Shown one piece after another: positions 7,830-19,980 of a DNA stretch of 64,000 nucleotides (position 1 is the first letter of the stretch; the number at the start of each line of letters is the position of its first letter). The stretch covers positions 3,844,001 to 3,908,000 of the forward strand of contig NZ_CP053660.1 of NCBI RefSeq assembly GCF_013177455.1, read 5' to 3'. The DNA is from Nocardioides marmotae (GTDB lineage Bacteria; Actinomycetota; Actinomycetes; Propionibacteriales; Nocardioidaceae). Both the position numbers and the translations under genes were made by a program. The notes below the pieces were generated by a model. It was not told the origin of the DNA, did not search any database, and saw only the letters and a list, made by a program, of their open reading frames with translations.

Positions 7830-9575
7830 ATGCCTCGCCCCCGCCGTCTCGGCACTGTCCTGGCACTCCTCCTCGTCGTCGTGGCCGCAGCTGCGTGGAC
7901 CGGGTGGACGGCCTACCAGGTCAACAGCTCGCTCAACGCGGTCGTGGACGATGCGGAGGTGGTCCAGGCCGCCGTGCAGGACAACGACGCGGACCGCGCG
8001 CGGACCGCACTGGCCGACCTTCGCCAGCACAGCCAGGACGCATCGGACCGCACCTCCGGGATCACCTGGCGGGCCCTCGGCCTTGCACCGGTCGTCGGCG
8101 ACGACGCCGACGGCATCGCGCTGGTCAGCGATGTGCTGGCCGACCTCAGCCGGGAGGGCATCGACCCGCTCATCGACGTCTCCGACGACCTCGACTCGAT
8201 CGTCCCGAGGGACGCGCGGGTCGACCTCGACGCCCTCCAGCGGCTCCAGGCCCCGGTCGCGGCAGCGGACGCGGCCTTCGCCGACGCCGACGGCCGGCTC
8301 TCGGACGCCGACCCCGACGGGTACGTCGAGCGGCTGGCGACCAGGTTCCGTGAGCTGCGTGAGAAGGTCGGCGACGCCAGCGGGGCGATGAACGCCGCGG
8401 CCACCGCGCTGGGGGTCATGCCGGCCATGCTCGGCGCCGAGGGCGAGCGCGACTACCTGCTGGTGCTCCAGAACAACGCCGAGATCCGCGCGACCGGTGG
8501 CCTCCCCGGCGCGATCTCGGTCCTGCACACCGAGCAGGGGCGGATCGAGCTGACGCGGCAGGTCGCGGGCAACGAGCTGGGGCGCCGAGACAGGCCGGTC
8601 CTCCCCCTCACGGCCGAGGAGCGGTCCCTGTTCAGCTCGAATCTCGGACTCTACGTCCTCGACGCCAACCTCACCCCGGACTGGGCGCGCGCCGCCGAGC
8701 TGATCGGCGCCCGGTGGGTCGAGACCCAGCCGGAGGACCCGGCCGGCGTGCTGTCCGTCGACCCGGTGGCCCTCTCCTACCTGCTCGAGGTCACCGGGCC
8801 GGTCCAGGTCGACGGCGTCGAGCTGCGCGCCGAGAACGCCGTGGACCAGCTGCTCCACGAGGTCTACGTCCGGCTCCCCGACCCCACCGCGCAGGACGAG
8901 TTCTTCCGCGCCGCAGCGCGCGCCGTCTTCGACCGGGTGTCGGCCGGCGGGTCCGCCCCGCAGGACATGCTCGAGGCCCTCACCCGCGGCGCGCGCGAGG
9001 GTCGCCTGCTGGTGCACTCCTTCGACGAGGAGGAGCAGGGCTCCCTCCGCGGGACCGCCGTCAGCGGCGACCTCCCGACCGAGGAGACCGAGCGGCCCCA
9101 GGTCGGGGTCTACCTCGACGACACCAGCGTCGGGAAGATGTCGTACTTCCTGCGACACGACGTCCGCGCGAAGGCGACCTCGTGCAGCGCGGGACGCCAG
9201 CGCATCGACGGCATGCTCCGCCTGGAGTCGGTCGCGGACCCCGCGACGATGGCTTCACTGCCCAACTACGTCACCGGCGGCGGCGGTTACGGCGCCGAGG
9301 TCGGCTCGCAGCTCGTCGTGGCCTACCTCTACGGGCCGGTCGAGGGTGCGATCGACGAGGTGGCGTTCAACGGCCGGCCCGTCAAGGTCGAGAAGCTGAC
9401 GCACGAGGGACGCCCGGTCGCCAGGGTGATCGCCGATCTGCAACCCGGCGAGGTCACCAACGTTGAGTGGCGGATGACGACCCCCGAGGGCCAGACCGGC
9501 GCGGTCGACGTGCGGACGACGCCGTCCATCGAGCCGACCGCGTCGCGCGCGACGTACCCGAGCGCCTGCGGCTGA
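7830..9575 (+). CDS. DUF4012 domain membrane-anchored protein
   Basis: A 581-residue protein with an N-terminal membrane anchor at about residues 8-28 (GTVLALLLVVVAAAAWTGW) and an extracytoplasmic part. A helical region to about residue 200 is followed by the conserved block YLLVLQNNAEIRATGGLPGA, a hallmark of DUF4012. This family is common in actinobacterial and Gram-positive polysaccharide loci; its biochemical role is not established. Its position at the head of the polysaccharide region fits a role in export or assembly. A role in attaching glycan to the wall is only inference. Confidence 0.8.
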   Translation: MPRPRRLGTVLALLLVVVAAAAWTGWTAYQVNSSLNAVVDDAEVVQAAVQDNDADRARTALADLRQHSQDASDRTSGITWRALGLAPVVGDDADGIALVSDVLADLSREGIDPLIDVSDDLDSIVPRDARVDLDALQRLQAPVAAADAAFADADGRLSDADPDGYVERLATRFRELREKVGDASGAMNAAATALGVMPAMLGAEGERDYLLVLQNNAEIRATGGLPGAISVLHTEQGRIELTRQVAGNELGRRDRPVLPLTAEERSLFSSNLGLYVLDANLTPDWARAAELIGARWVETQPEDPAGVLSVDPVALSYLLEVTGPVQVDGVELRAENAVDQLLHEVYVRLPDPTAQDEFFRAAARAVFDRVSAGGSAPQDMLEALTRGAREGRLLVHSFDEEEQGSLRGTAVSGDLPTEETERPQVGVYLDDTSVGKMSYFLRHDVRAKATSCSAGRQRIDGMLRLESVADPATMASLPNYVTGGGGYGAEVGSQLVVAYLYGPVEGAIDEVAFNGRPVKVEKLTHEGRPVARVIADLQPGEVTNVEWRMTTPEGQTGAVDVRTTPSIEPTASRATYPSACG

Positions 9576-9598
9576 GCCGCCGGTCGCTCGGGACGCGG

Positions 9599-10603
9599 TC
9601 ACTCGTAGCCGAGGACCTCCCGGCGCTTCTCACCCCACGCGAGCGCCGAGGCGATCGCGTCGTCGAGCGAGAACTCGGTGGACCAGTCGAGCAGGCGGTG
9701 GGCCTTGTCGACGTTGGCGAACGCGCCGACGGCGTCGCCGGGCCGCGGCGGCGCCTCGGTCGTCGGGACCGGGGAGCCGAAGACGTTCTCGAACGACGCG
9801 ATCAGCTCGCGCACGGTCACGCCCGAGCCGGTGCCGACGTTGATCACGGTGCTGGGTGCGCCCGCGGCCTCGATCACCTCGTCGAACTTCTCCACCGCGC
9901 GCACGTGCGCGCGAGCGAGGTCCCACACGTGGATGTAGTCCCGGATGCCCGTGCCGTCGCGGGTCGGGTGGTCGACGCCGGTGATGGTGAAGCTGTCCTT
10001 CTGGCCGCGGGCGGCCATCACGAGCTGGCCGAGGACGTGCGAGGGCTCCTTGGCGTAGATGCCCGTCTCCAGGTCCGGGTCGGACCCGATCGGGTTGAAG
10101 TAGCGCAGGATGATCGCGCGCAGGCCGGTCGCCGCCGCCATGTCCTGGAGGACCTGCTCCATCATCAGCTTGGTCCGGGCGTACGGCGACTGCGGCGCGA
10201 GCGCGTCCTCCTCGGTGACCTCGAAGGAGTCCTTCGTGGCGTACAGGCTGGCCGAGCTCGAGAACAGCACCCGACCGAGCCCCAGCCCGGCCAGCTCGTC
10301 GAAGAGCTCGAGCGACTTGGCGACGTTGTCGCGGTAGTACTCATACGGCTTCTCCACCGATTCCGGCACCACGATCCGGGCCGCCATGTGGATGGTGGCG
10401 TCGAGGTCGGGGTGCTCCTCGGCGATCCGGCGCACGAGCGCCCGGTCGGCGATGTCGCCCTCGTAGAAGGCGCGGTCCCCGACGAAGACCCGCGGACCGG
10501 ACAGCAGCGAGTCGAGCACGACCGGCACGTGACCGGCCTCCTCGAGCGCCTTGCACGTGGTCGAACCGATGTAGCCGGCGCCGCCGGTGACGAGGACCTT
10601 CAT
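9599..10603 (-). CDS. galE: UDP-glucose 4-epimerase family protein
   Basis: A 334-residue extended short-chain dehydrogenase. The NAD-binding TGGAGYIG lies at residues 6-13, the catalytic Ser cluster at 115-117 and Y141-x3-K145 in SPYARTK. GalE-type features are RYFNPIGSDP and DGTGIRDYIHVWDLA. It interconverts UDP-glucose and UDP-galactose, supplying galactose residues for the polysaccharide. GalE assignment over a related UDP-sugar epimerase rests on these motifs and the length. It is convergent with the DUF4012 gene. Confidence 0.8.
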   Translation of the reverse strand: MKVLVTGGAGYIGSTTCKALEEAGHVPVVLDSLLSGPRVFVGDRAFYEGDIADRALVRRIAEEHPDLDATIHMAARIVVPESVEKPYEYYRDNVAKSLELFDELAGLGLGRVLFSSSASLYATKDSFEVTEEDALAPQSPYARTKLMMEQVLQDMAAATGLRAIILRYFNPIGSDPDLETGIYAKEPSHVLGQLVMAARGQKDSFTITGVDHPTRDGTGIRDYIHVWDLARAHVRAVEKFDEVIEAAGAPSTVINVGTGSGVTVRELIASFENVFGSPVPTTEAPPRPGDAVGAFANVDKAHRLLDWSTEFSLDDAIASALAWGEKRREVLGYE

Positions 10604-10732
10604 GCCCGGCAGGCTATCGCCCCGCGCAGCCGACCCGGCTGGGCTGGCCGACGCCTTGGGAGCATCTGCACGCGGCGTTTGGCCCCCGGCCGCAGCGGGC
10701 ACGGGCAGCCAGCGACCAGCAGGAGGCCGGAG

Positions 10733-10867
10733 ATGGGGATCAGCGACCTGAGGGACGAGCGGCTCAGCAAGCCGTACGAGTCCTGGTGCGAGCGACGGGG
10801 GCTGCACCCCGAGGTGCCGGGAGCGTTCGACCAGGACGTCTCGACGATCGGCGCGACGCCCACCTGA
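10733..10867 (+). CDS. Small hypothetical protein, 44 residues
   Basis: ATG at 10733 lies 6 bases after a perfect AGGAGG (10721-10726). The 44-residue product begins MGISDLRDERLSKPYESWCE and is charged and soluble, with one Cys and no signal or membrane segment. The strong ribosome site is the main reason to call it. I do not recognise a family. Confidence 0.5.
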   Translation: MGISDLRDERLSKPYESWCERRGLHPEVPGAFDQDVSTIGATPT

Positions 10868-11052
10868 GGCCGTCCCGCGGCGCTCGGTTCCCCGGACCGA
10901 CCGCCGAGGGCGGGCTCTCCGGACAAAGCCGGACGTGTCCGCGGTCACGGGCCTGGCGCGACCGACGGGCTCGAGCCCCTAGATTGTCCTCTGCGAGCCG
11001 CGCCGCCGGCCACGACCCCTGACCGATCTGTCGACGCCCTGATGGAGGACGC

Positions 11053-12516
11053 GTGACCGTTCTCGCCGACCGGCGGCTGCGGCTGCGGCTGCGGCTGAGC
11101 GGGCCCTCCCGGTCCCTGCGGTTCCTCCCACCGACCTCCTTCGTCCTGGATCTCGGCATCGTGGTCGGCGCGGTGCTGGTGGCCGCCGAGGGCCGCGAGA
11201 CCTTCGGGATCTTCCCGAGCCCGGCGAACGTCGCGGACAGCCTGGGCACGGCCGGTCCGCTCGTCGTCCTCGGCTGGATCCTGACCCTGCTCGTCGCCGG
11301 GTGCTACAGCCCGAACCTCTTCGGGGCGGGCACGGACGAGTACAAGCGCGTCTTCAACGGCTCCATGGTCGCCGCTGCCCTGGTGGGCGTCGGGTGCTTC
11401 TTCGCCGACTACCCGCTGTCCCGGGGCTTCTACTTCCTCGCCTTCGCGATCGGCGTCCCCGCCCTGCTGGTCGGGCGGTACGCCGTGCGCACCGCCCTCC
11501 ACCAGGCCCGACGGCGTGGAACGCTGCTGCACCGGGTGCTCATCGCCGGGTCACCCGCCCACATCGACGAGATTGCCGCGGTGTTCCGCCGCGAGCGCTG
11601 GCTGGGCTACCGCGTGGTCGGCGCGCTGACCCCGGCCCACTACCTGGAGGAGGAGACCCGCTCGGGCATCCCGGTCCTGGGCAACTCCGACGACATCACC
11701 TCGGTGGTCCTGGAGTCCGGCGCCGACATCGTCTTCATCGCCGGTGGCGCGCTGGCGTCGGCCAGCCAGATGCGTCGCCTCGCCTGGGACCTCGAGCACG
11801 AGCGGGTCCAGCTCGTCGTCGCACCTAGCGTCACGGACGTCTCGGGGGAGCGGATCCGCGTTCGCCCGGTCGGCGGCCTGCCCCTCATGCACATCGACCC
11901 GCCGCGGGCGACCGACGCCTCCCGCTGGGGCAAGCGACTCTTCGACATGGTCGGCTCGGCCGGCCTGATCGTCGCCTTCAGCCCGCTGTTCCTGCTCGCT
12001 GCCCTCCAGATCAAGCTCCACGACCGCGGCCCGGTGCTCTTCCGGCAGGTCCGCGTGGGACACGACGGCCGGGAGTTCCCCTGCCTGAAGTTCCGCACGA
12101 TGGTGGTCGACGCCGAGCAGCGGCTCAAGGACCTCCACGCCCAGCAGGGCTACGAGGGCGGCCTGTTCAAGATGAAGGACGACCCGCGCGTCACCCGGCC
12201 CGGCCGGTGGCTGCGCCGGCTCTCCCTCGACGAGCTGCCCCAGCTGTTCAACGTCCTGCGCGGCGAGATGAGCCTCGTCGGCCCCCGTCCCCCGTTGCCC
12301 CTCGAGGTCGCGCTGTACGAGGGCGACACCGTCCGGCGGCTCCGCGTCCGGCCCGGGATGACCGGTCTCTGGCAGGTCTCCGGCCGCTCGGACCTCTCCT
12401 GGTCCGAGGCGGTCCGCCTCGACCTCTACTACGTCGACAACTGGTCGATGATGCAGGACCTCTCGATCCTCGCGAAGACCTTCGGCGCCGTCTTCGGCTC
12501 GCGCGGCGCTTACTAG
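11053..12516 (+). CDS. Polyprenyl-phosphate sugar-1-phosphate transferase (priming)
   Basis: A 487-residue membrane enzyme of the WbaP/WcaJ type. It transfers a sugar-1-phosphate to undecaprenyl phosphate and starts repeat-unit synthesis. There are several N-terminal membrane helices, a middle CoA-binding-like domain (VLIAGSPAHIDEI), then from about residue 293 the bacterial sugar transferase domain: KRLFDMVGSAGLIV, FRQVRVGHDGREFPCLKFRT and LDELPQLFNVLRGEMSLVGP. It starts with GTG behind a GGAGG. The identity of the first sugar cannot be read from the sequence. Confidence 0.88.
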   Translation: MTVLADRRLRLRLRLSGPSRSLRFLPPTSFVLDLGIVVGAVLVAAEGRETFGIFPSPANVADSLGTAGPLVVLGWILTLLVAGCYSPNLFGAGTDEYKRVFNGSMVAAALVGVGCFFADYPLSRGFYFLAFAIGVPALLVGRYAVRTALHQARRRGTLLHRVLIAGSPAHIDEIAAVFRRERWLGYRVVGALTPAHYLEEETRSGIPVLGNSDDITSVVLESGADIVFIAGGALASASQMRRLAWDLEHERVQLVVAPSVTDVSGERIRVRPVGGLPLMHIDPPRATDASRWGKRLFDMVGSAGLIVAFSPLFLLAALQIKLHDRGPVLFRQVRVGHDGREFPCLKFRTMVVDAEQRLKDLHAQQGYEGGLFKMKDDPRVTRPGRWLRRLSLDELPQLFNVLRGEMSLVGPRPPLPLEVALYEGDTVRRLRVRPGMTGLWQVSGRSDLSWSEAVRLDLYYVDNWSMMQDLSILAKTFGAVFGSRGAY

Positions 12517-12525
12517 CCGCTACAT

Positions 12526-12547
12526 CGGTCCGCAGCCTGGCGGACCG
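12526..12547 (+). terminator. Hairpin after the sugar transferase gene
   Basis: An 8-bp inverted repeat CGGTCCGC/GCGGACCG with a 6-base loop starts 9 bases after the stop codon. It is a plausible terminator between convergent genes. The rest of the 215-base gap to 12733 shows nothing clear. Confidence 0.5.
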
Positions 12548-12732
12548 TCAACGGCACCACGAGGACGCCTCTGCCTCCCCGCTCTGGGACGACATCCACA
12601 CGGTCCGCGTGCGCGGTCCGTCCAGCCGCTCTCCCGGTCTCGGGTGGGCGCTCGAGCGTCGCGGTGCGGTCGCCCCAACAGGGTCAACCGAAGGCTGCGG
12701 GCGCCCGCCCGCCCCGAGACACCACCCGGCGC

Positions 12733-14154
12733 TCAGGCGCCGGCGGTCTCCGACCGCTTGCCGCGCCTGGACGTGGGGGCCGCCGGGGTCTCGGGCGCGT
12801 AGCCGTACCCGTAGCCGTACCCGTAGCCGTACCCGTAGCCGCCGCGCCCCTTGGTCGGCGTCATGTTCAGCACCGTGCCGATCGGCTCGGCGTCGACGGA
12901 GGCGAGCCGCTCGACGGCCTGGCCCACCTGGTCCCGGGTCGTCTTGCCGTGGCGGACGACGAGCAGGGCGCCGTCGGCCTGGGCCGCGAGCAGCGCGGCG
13001 TCGGTGACCGGCAGCAGCGGCGGGGCGTCGATGATCACGACGTCGTACCGGTTGCGCAGCTCGGCCAGCAGGTCGGCCATCGCGCGGGACTGGAGCAGCT
13101 CGGCCGGGTTCGGCGGGATCGCCCCGCTGGGCAGGATGTCGAGGCCGGTCTCGTCGTGGCGCACGATGACGTCGTCGAGCGCGACCTTCCCGAGCAGCAG
13201 CGTGGTGACGCCCACGGCGTGGTCGACACCGAGCATCCCCGTGGCCTTGGGCCGGCGGAGGTCCGCCTCGACGAGCAGCGTCTTCGTGCCGGCCTGGGCG
13301 AGCGTCACGGCGAGGTTGACCGCGGTCGTGGTCTTGCCCTCCGCCGGGACGGCGGAGGTGACGACGAAGACCTTGCTGGCGACGTCGACGTCGACGAACT
13401 GGAGGTTGGTCCGCAGCACGCGGAACGCCTCGACGCGCGGGGCGTGGGAGTCCAGGGTGGTGATGAGCGGGCTGGTGCGGGTCGAGGCGTCGTAGGCGAT
13501 GGTCCCCAGGAGCGGCGCCTCGGTCGTCGCGCTCAGGTCGTCCAGGCTCGAGATGCTGGTGTCGAGCACCTCGCGCAGCACCGCGAGGCCGACGCCCAGC
13601 AGCAGGCCGAGCACCAGACCGAGCCCGAGGTTGCGGACCGGCTGCGGGGACACGGGGCCACCCGGCTCGGAGGCGGAGTCGACGATGGTGGCCTTGACCG
13701 CGGCGGTCTTCTGCCCGTCCCCGGTTTCGACCTCGCGCACGAGGTCGGTCATCGCCTCGGCGTAGGTCTGGGCGATCCGCCGCGCCTCGTCGGGGTCGGC
13801 GTCGGTCGCGGTCAGCTTGAGGATGACCGTCTCCGGGCTGACCTCGGCCGAGACCTTCTCCGGGAGCGTGTCGGCGTCGACGTCGCCGAGCTCGGCGGCC
13901 ACCGCGTCGGCGAGGCGCCGGCTCGTCGCGAGCTCGGCGAAGGAGGTGACCTTCTGCTGGGAGAGGAGGCCGCCCTGGTAGGACTCCGAGGTGGACTCGC
14001 TGTCGGAGGTGCTGACGTAGAGGCTCGTCGAGGAGGCGTACTGCGGCGTCGCGGTGAACGTCAGCAGCGCCGCGCCCCCGAGGACCAAGGCGGTCACGAC
14101 GACGATGAGCGCCCATCTCCGTCGCAGGATCCGTGCGTAGTCCCGCAGCTCCAC
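12733..14154 (-). CDS. Polysaccharide tyrosine autokinase (Wzz-Wzc fusion, BY-kinase)
   Basis: A 473-residue protein that controls chain length and export. The N-terminal Wzz-like region has a membrane helix (WALIVVVTALVLGGAALL) and a second helix near residues 180-200. The cytoplasmic kinase has Walker A SAVPAEGKTTTAVNLA at about 262-277, A-prime LLVEADLRRP and Walker B VVIIDAPPLLP. A C-terminal tyrosine cluster of alternating Gly-Tyr (about residues 440-453) is the expected autophosphorylation tail. I prefer GTG at 14154, which has AGGAGG at 14160-14165; GTG at 14184 is an in-frame alternative. Joining the two halves in one chain is unlike most Firmicutes. Confidence 0.87.
   Translation of the reverse strand: MELRDYARILRRRWALIVVVTALVLGGAALLTFTATPQYASSTSLYVSTSDSESTSESYQGGLLSQQKVTSFAELATSRRLADAVAAELGDVDADTLPEKVSAEVSPETVILKLTATDADPDEARRIAQTYAEAMTDLVREVETGDGQKTAAVKATIVDSASEPGGPVSPQPVRNLGLGLVLGLLLGVGLAVLREVLDTSISSLDDLSATTEAPLLGTIAYDASTRTSPLITTLDSHAPRVEAFRVLRTNLQFVDVDVASKVFVVTSAVPAEGKTTTAVNLAVTLAQAGTKTLLVEADLRRPKATGMLGVDHAVGVTTLLLGKVALDDVIVRHDETGLDILPSGAIPPNPAELLQSRAMADLLAELRNRYDVVIIDAPPLLPVTDAALLAAQADGALLVVRHGKTTRDQVGQAVERLASVDAEPIGTVLNMTPTKGRGGYGYGYGYGYGYGYAPETPAAPTSRRGKRSETAGA
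12799..12840 (-). repeat. 12-bp tandem repeat encoding the Gly-Tyr tail
   Basis: The unit GTAGCCGTACCC repeats three and a half times (starts 12799, 12811, 12823, 12835) at the 3' end of the tyrosine kinase gene. It encodes the Gly-Tyr run. Slippage could change the number of phosphorylatable tyrosines in steps of two. Confidence 0.85.
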
Positions 14155-14231
14155 GTGTTCCTCCTGGTCGGGGTGCAGCGTCACCGCATCCTAGGGGGCA
14201 AGGAGCGTCCCGCTCGCACGCCCGGGGTATG

Positions 14232-17507
<3,276 letters not shown>

Positions 17508-17526
<19 letters not shown>

Positions 17527-17858
17527 CCGTCCTCGACCGCGCAGACGTCGTCCTCGCCGGTGTAGCGGCCGGTCTGCACCTCGATCAGCACCAGCTCCTC
17601 GTCCTCGAGGTTGGTGATCCGGTGCGGCTGGCCGACCGCGACGTCCACCGACTCCCCCGGGCCGGCAAGACGCACCTGACCGTCGACCACGCAGGTCGCC
17701 GTGCCCGAGACGACCGCCCAGTGCTCGGCGCGGTGCTCGTGGGTCTCGTAGGCCAGCCGGGACTGCGGGCGGACGGTGATCCGCTTGACCTTGAACCCCT
17801 CGCCCACGTCCAGGACCTGCCAGCAGCCCCAGGGCCGGGTCACGCGCTCGCCGATCAT
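17508..17858 (-). CDS. Cupin protein, mannose-6-phosphate isomerase type II C-domain-like
   Basis: A 116-residue single cupin. RPWGCWQVLDVGEGFKVKRI followed by LAYETHEHRAEHWAVVSGTA and GQPHRITNLEDEELVLIEVQ matches the C-terminal isomerase cupin of ManC/AlgA proteins, including metal-ligand His and Glu residues (HEHRAEHW). The nucleotidyltransferase half is absent. It may isomerise fructose-6-phosphate to mannose-6-phosphate and feed the GDP-mannose branch, alongside manA at 23026. ATG at 17858 has GGGGAGAG upstream. Confidence 0.75.
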
Positions 17859-17969
17859 GGCTCTCCCCACTCCGCCGAGCCCCCCGCCCCGCGGTCCGGC
17901 CGACGCTAGCCACGCCAGATCAAGCAACCCTCAAGGCCGCCCGGTGGTCTTGACCGGTGGGCGCGGGCC

Positions 17970-18260
17970 TCAGCGGCGTCGCAGGCCGGTCAGCGCGGGC
18001 CGGACGTCGGCGAGGTAGACGAACGCCGCGATGGTGAAGGCGAGGTTGAGCAGGCTGATCGGGGAGCCGATGAGCAGCAGCTGGAGGACCAGGCCGAGGC
18101 CGAGGATGAGGCACCAGGCGGGCTTGGTCAGCTTGCCGGCGGCGTCGTAGGCCTCCGCGCTGAAGAGCAGGCTGTTGACGAAGGCGAAGATCTTCACCGC
18201 GAGCAGCACGAACTCGACGAGCAGCAGGATGCTGCCCTCGATGGCGAAGACGTCGGTCAC
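17970..18260 (-). CDS. DUF2516 family membrane protein
   Basis: A 96-residue protein with three predicted membrane segments (SILLLVEFVLLAVKIFAFVN, WCLILGLGLVLQLLLIG, LLNLAFTIAAFVYLA) and a short basic C-terminus. The family is actinobacterial and uncharacterised. Its gene sits downstream of hbhA in mycobacteria (Rv0476), and the same neighbours occur here with dtd between them. Confidence 0.8.
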   Translation of the reverse strand: MTDVFAIEGSILLLVEFVLLAVKIFAFVNSLLFSAEAYDAAGKLTKPAWCLILGLGLVLQLLLIGSPISLLNLAFTIAAFVYLADVRPALTGLRRR

Positions 18261-18293
18261 GCCCTCAGCCTATCGGTGCCGGCCGCCGGGCCC

Positions 18294-18728
18294 TCAACGC
18301 TCGGCGGTGTCCAGGATCAGCGTGATCGGCCCGTCGTTGACCGACGCGACCCGCATGTCCGCCCCGAACCGCCCGCGCTCGACGCGCGCGCCGAGCCGCA
18401 CGAGCTCCGCACAGACCGCCTCGTACGTCGGCTCGCTGACCGGCCCGGGCGCCGCGGCCTGCCAGGTGGGGCGCCGCCCCTTCCGGGCGTCGCCGTACAG
18501 CGTGAACTGGCTGACCACCAGCACCGGCGCCCCGACGTCGCTCGCGGACCGCTCCTCGCGCAGCAGCCGGACGTCCCAGATCTTCCGGGCCGTCCAGGCC
18601 ACCTCGGCCGGCCCGTCGCCGTGGGTCACGCCAAGGTAGACGAGCAGGCCGGGCCGGTCGATCGCGCCGACGACCTCGCCGTCGACGGTGACCGTGGCCT
18701 GCAGGACTCGTTGGACAACGGCACGCAC
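18294..18728 (-). CDS. dtd: D-aminoacyl-tRNA deacylase
   Basis: A 144-residue protein, the usual Dtd length. It hydrolyses D-amino acids mischarged onto tRNA. Conserved signatures are MRAVVQRV at the start, the active-site [15 protein letters not shown] and the Gly-cisPro region GPVSEPTYE, with NDGPITLIL near the end. GTG at 18728 is chosen because the family starts exactly at MRAVVQRV. Confidence 0.9.
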   Translation of the reverse strand: MRAVVQRVLQATVTVDGEVVGAIDRPGLLVYLGVTHGDGPAEVAWTARKIWDVRLLREERSASDVGAPVLVVSQFTLYGDARKGRRPTWQAAAPGPVSEPTYEAVCAELVRLGARVERGRFGADMRVASVNDGPITLILDTAER

Positions 18729-18765
18729 GGGGCCACCTTGCCGCACCCGTGCGTACACGCGACGA

Positions 18766-18793
18766 GACCCCCGGACCATCAGGTCCGGGGGTC
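18766..18793 (-). terminator. Hairpin terminator of the hbhA-like gene
   Basis: A perfect 12-bp stem GACCCCCGGACC/GGTCCGGGGGTC with an ATCA loop lies 35 bases after the hbhA-like stop codon and before dtd. Confidence 0.75.
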
Positions 18794-18827
18794 CCGTTCA
18801 GAACAGGCTGAGCTGCTCGTCTGCTCT

Positions 18828-19478
18828 TCAGTCGCCGACCTTCTTGGCCGCGGCGGTGGTGGCCTTGGTGGCCGACGCGGCGGTCTTCTTGGCTGCGGTG
18901 GCGGTGCCCTTGGCGCTGCTCTTCGGGGCGGTGCTGGCCTTCTTCGCCGTCCGCTTGGCGGTGGTCGTGGCCTTGCGGGCGGTCGCCTTGGTGGCCTTGG
19001 CGGTCTGGGTCCGCGTGGCCTTGGCCTTGCTGACCGTGGTCTTCGCCGCGGTCGTCGTCGCCTTGGTCTCCTCCTGGCGGCGGATGCGGGTGATCAGCTG
19101 CTCACCGCGCTGGGCGAGGTCGGCGTAGGTGCCGGAGACGACCTCGACGTTGTCGTTGACAGTCGTCTGCACGCGGGTCGGGAGCGCGCGGGCCTCGCCC
19201 TGGAGCTCGGCGACGCGGGACTCGACGGCGGCGCGGCGGGCCTTGGCGTCCTTCGACAGCGCCTCGACCCGCGCGCTGACGGCGACGAGCGCCTGGTCGC
19301 GCAGGGCCTTGGGCTCCAGGTCCAGGTCGGCGACAGCCTTCTGGACGGTGGTGGCGTAGTCGCGCACGTAGCCGACGACGAGGTCGGTGGCGCCGACGCC
19401 GGCGTACAGCGGCCGCTTGGCGACCGCGGGGATCTCGATGTCGGCCAGGGTCTTGATGTCGAACGTGGTCCGTGCCAT
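18828..19478 (-). CDS. hbhA: Heparin-binding hemagglutinin-like protein
   Basis: A 216-residue protein. The N-terminal half (FDIKTLADIEIPAVAKRPLY and YAGVGATDLVVGYVRDYATT) and a long coiled coil to about residue 130 match HbhA. The C-terminal 80 residues are repetitive Lys-Ala-Thr segments, the heparin/DNA-binding tail type that is methylated in mycobacteria. It is non-secreted by sequence. In mycobacteria it acts as an adhesin and affects growth-pole lipid inclusions; here the role is inferred. The XRE regulator upstream on the same strand mirrors Rv0474-Rv0475. Confidence 0.8.
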   Translation of the reverse strand: MARTTFDIKTLADIEIPAVAKRPLYAGVGATDLVVGYVRDYATTVQKAVADLDLEPKALRDQALVAVSARVEALSKDAKARRAAVESRVAELQGEARALPTRVQTTVNDNVEVVSGTYADLAQRGEQLITRIRRQEETKATTTAAKTTVSKAKATRTQTAKATKATARKATTTAKRTAKKASTAPKSSAKGTATAAKKTAASATKATTAAAKKVGD

Positions 19479-19501
19479 GTCCAGCTCCTCTTCTCGGTGG
19501 G

Positions 19502-19885
19502 TCAGTCCTGGGGTTCGGCCTCGGGCTGCCCGGCGTTGAGAGCCAGGAACGAGGCATAGATGTCGAGCAGGGACTGCTTCTGCCGCTCGGTCAGCGCGCT
19601 GTCGTTGAGCACCGCGAGCTCGACGGAGCCGCCGACCCCGTCCTCGGGGCTGACGATCCCGGCGCGGACGTAGAGCTGCTCCGCGGAGATCCGCAGCGCC
19701 TTGGCGATCTGTTGCAGCACCTCGGCGGACGGCTTGCGGAGCCCCCGCTCGATCTGGCTCAGGTAGGGATTGGAGACGCCCGCCTGCTCGGCGAGCTGAC
19801 GGAGCGAGAGCGACGCGGCGGTGCGCTGCTCCCGCAGGTAGTCCCCGAGGGACCCGACTGCGGTCCCAACCTTTCCCTTCGCCAT
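19502..19885 (-). CDS. XRE family regulator (Rv0474-like)
   Basis: A 127-residue regulator. The Cro/CI helix-turn-helix at about residues 14-65 includes LREQRTAASLSLRQLAEQAG and VSNPYLSQIERGLRKPSAE. A short C-terminal part contains SALTERQKQSLLDIYASFLA. It precedes hbhA by 23 bases and likely shares its transcript. The upstream palindromes built on TTGCAAG suggest autoregulation. Confidence 0.85.
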   Translation of the reverse strand: MAKGKVGTAVGSLGDYLREQRTAASLSLRQLAEQAGVSNPYLSQIERGLRKPSAEVLQQIAKALRISAEQLYVRAGIVSPEDGVGGSVELAVLNDSALTERQKQSLLDIYASFLALNAGQPEAEPQD

Positions 19886-19903
19886 GCCCCCAGTGTGCTT
19901 GCT

Positions 19904-19980
19904 CTTGCTAGCGCTTGCAAGTTGCAAGCACGGTGAGGCCGTTCACAACGAGCCAGGACGGCCGCTTGCAGCGCTAGCAG
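19904..19980. promoter_or_regulatory. Nested palindromes upstream of the XRE gene, likely operator
   Basis: GCTTGCAA-G-TTGCAAGC at 19913-19929 is a perfect 17-base palindrome. An overlapping element CTTGCTAGCGCTTGCAAG (19904-19921) recurs in inverted, slightly changed form at 19965-19980 (CTTGCAGCGCTAGCAG). The cluster sits 19-95 bases before the XRE start, where an autoregulatory operator and promoter would be. Binding by the adjacent XRE protein is inferred. Confidence 0.65.
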
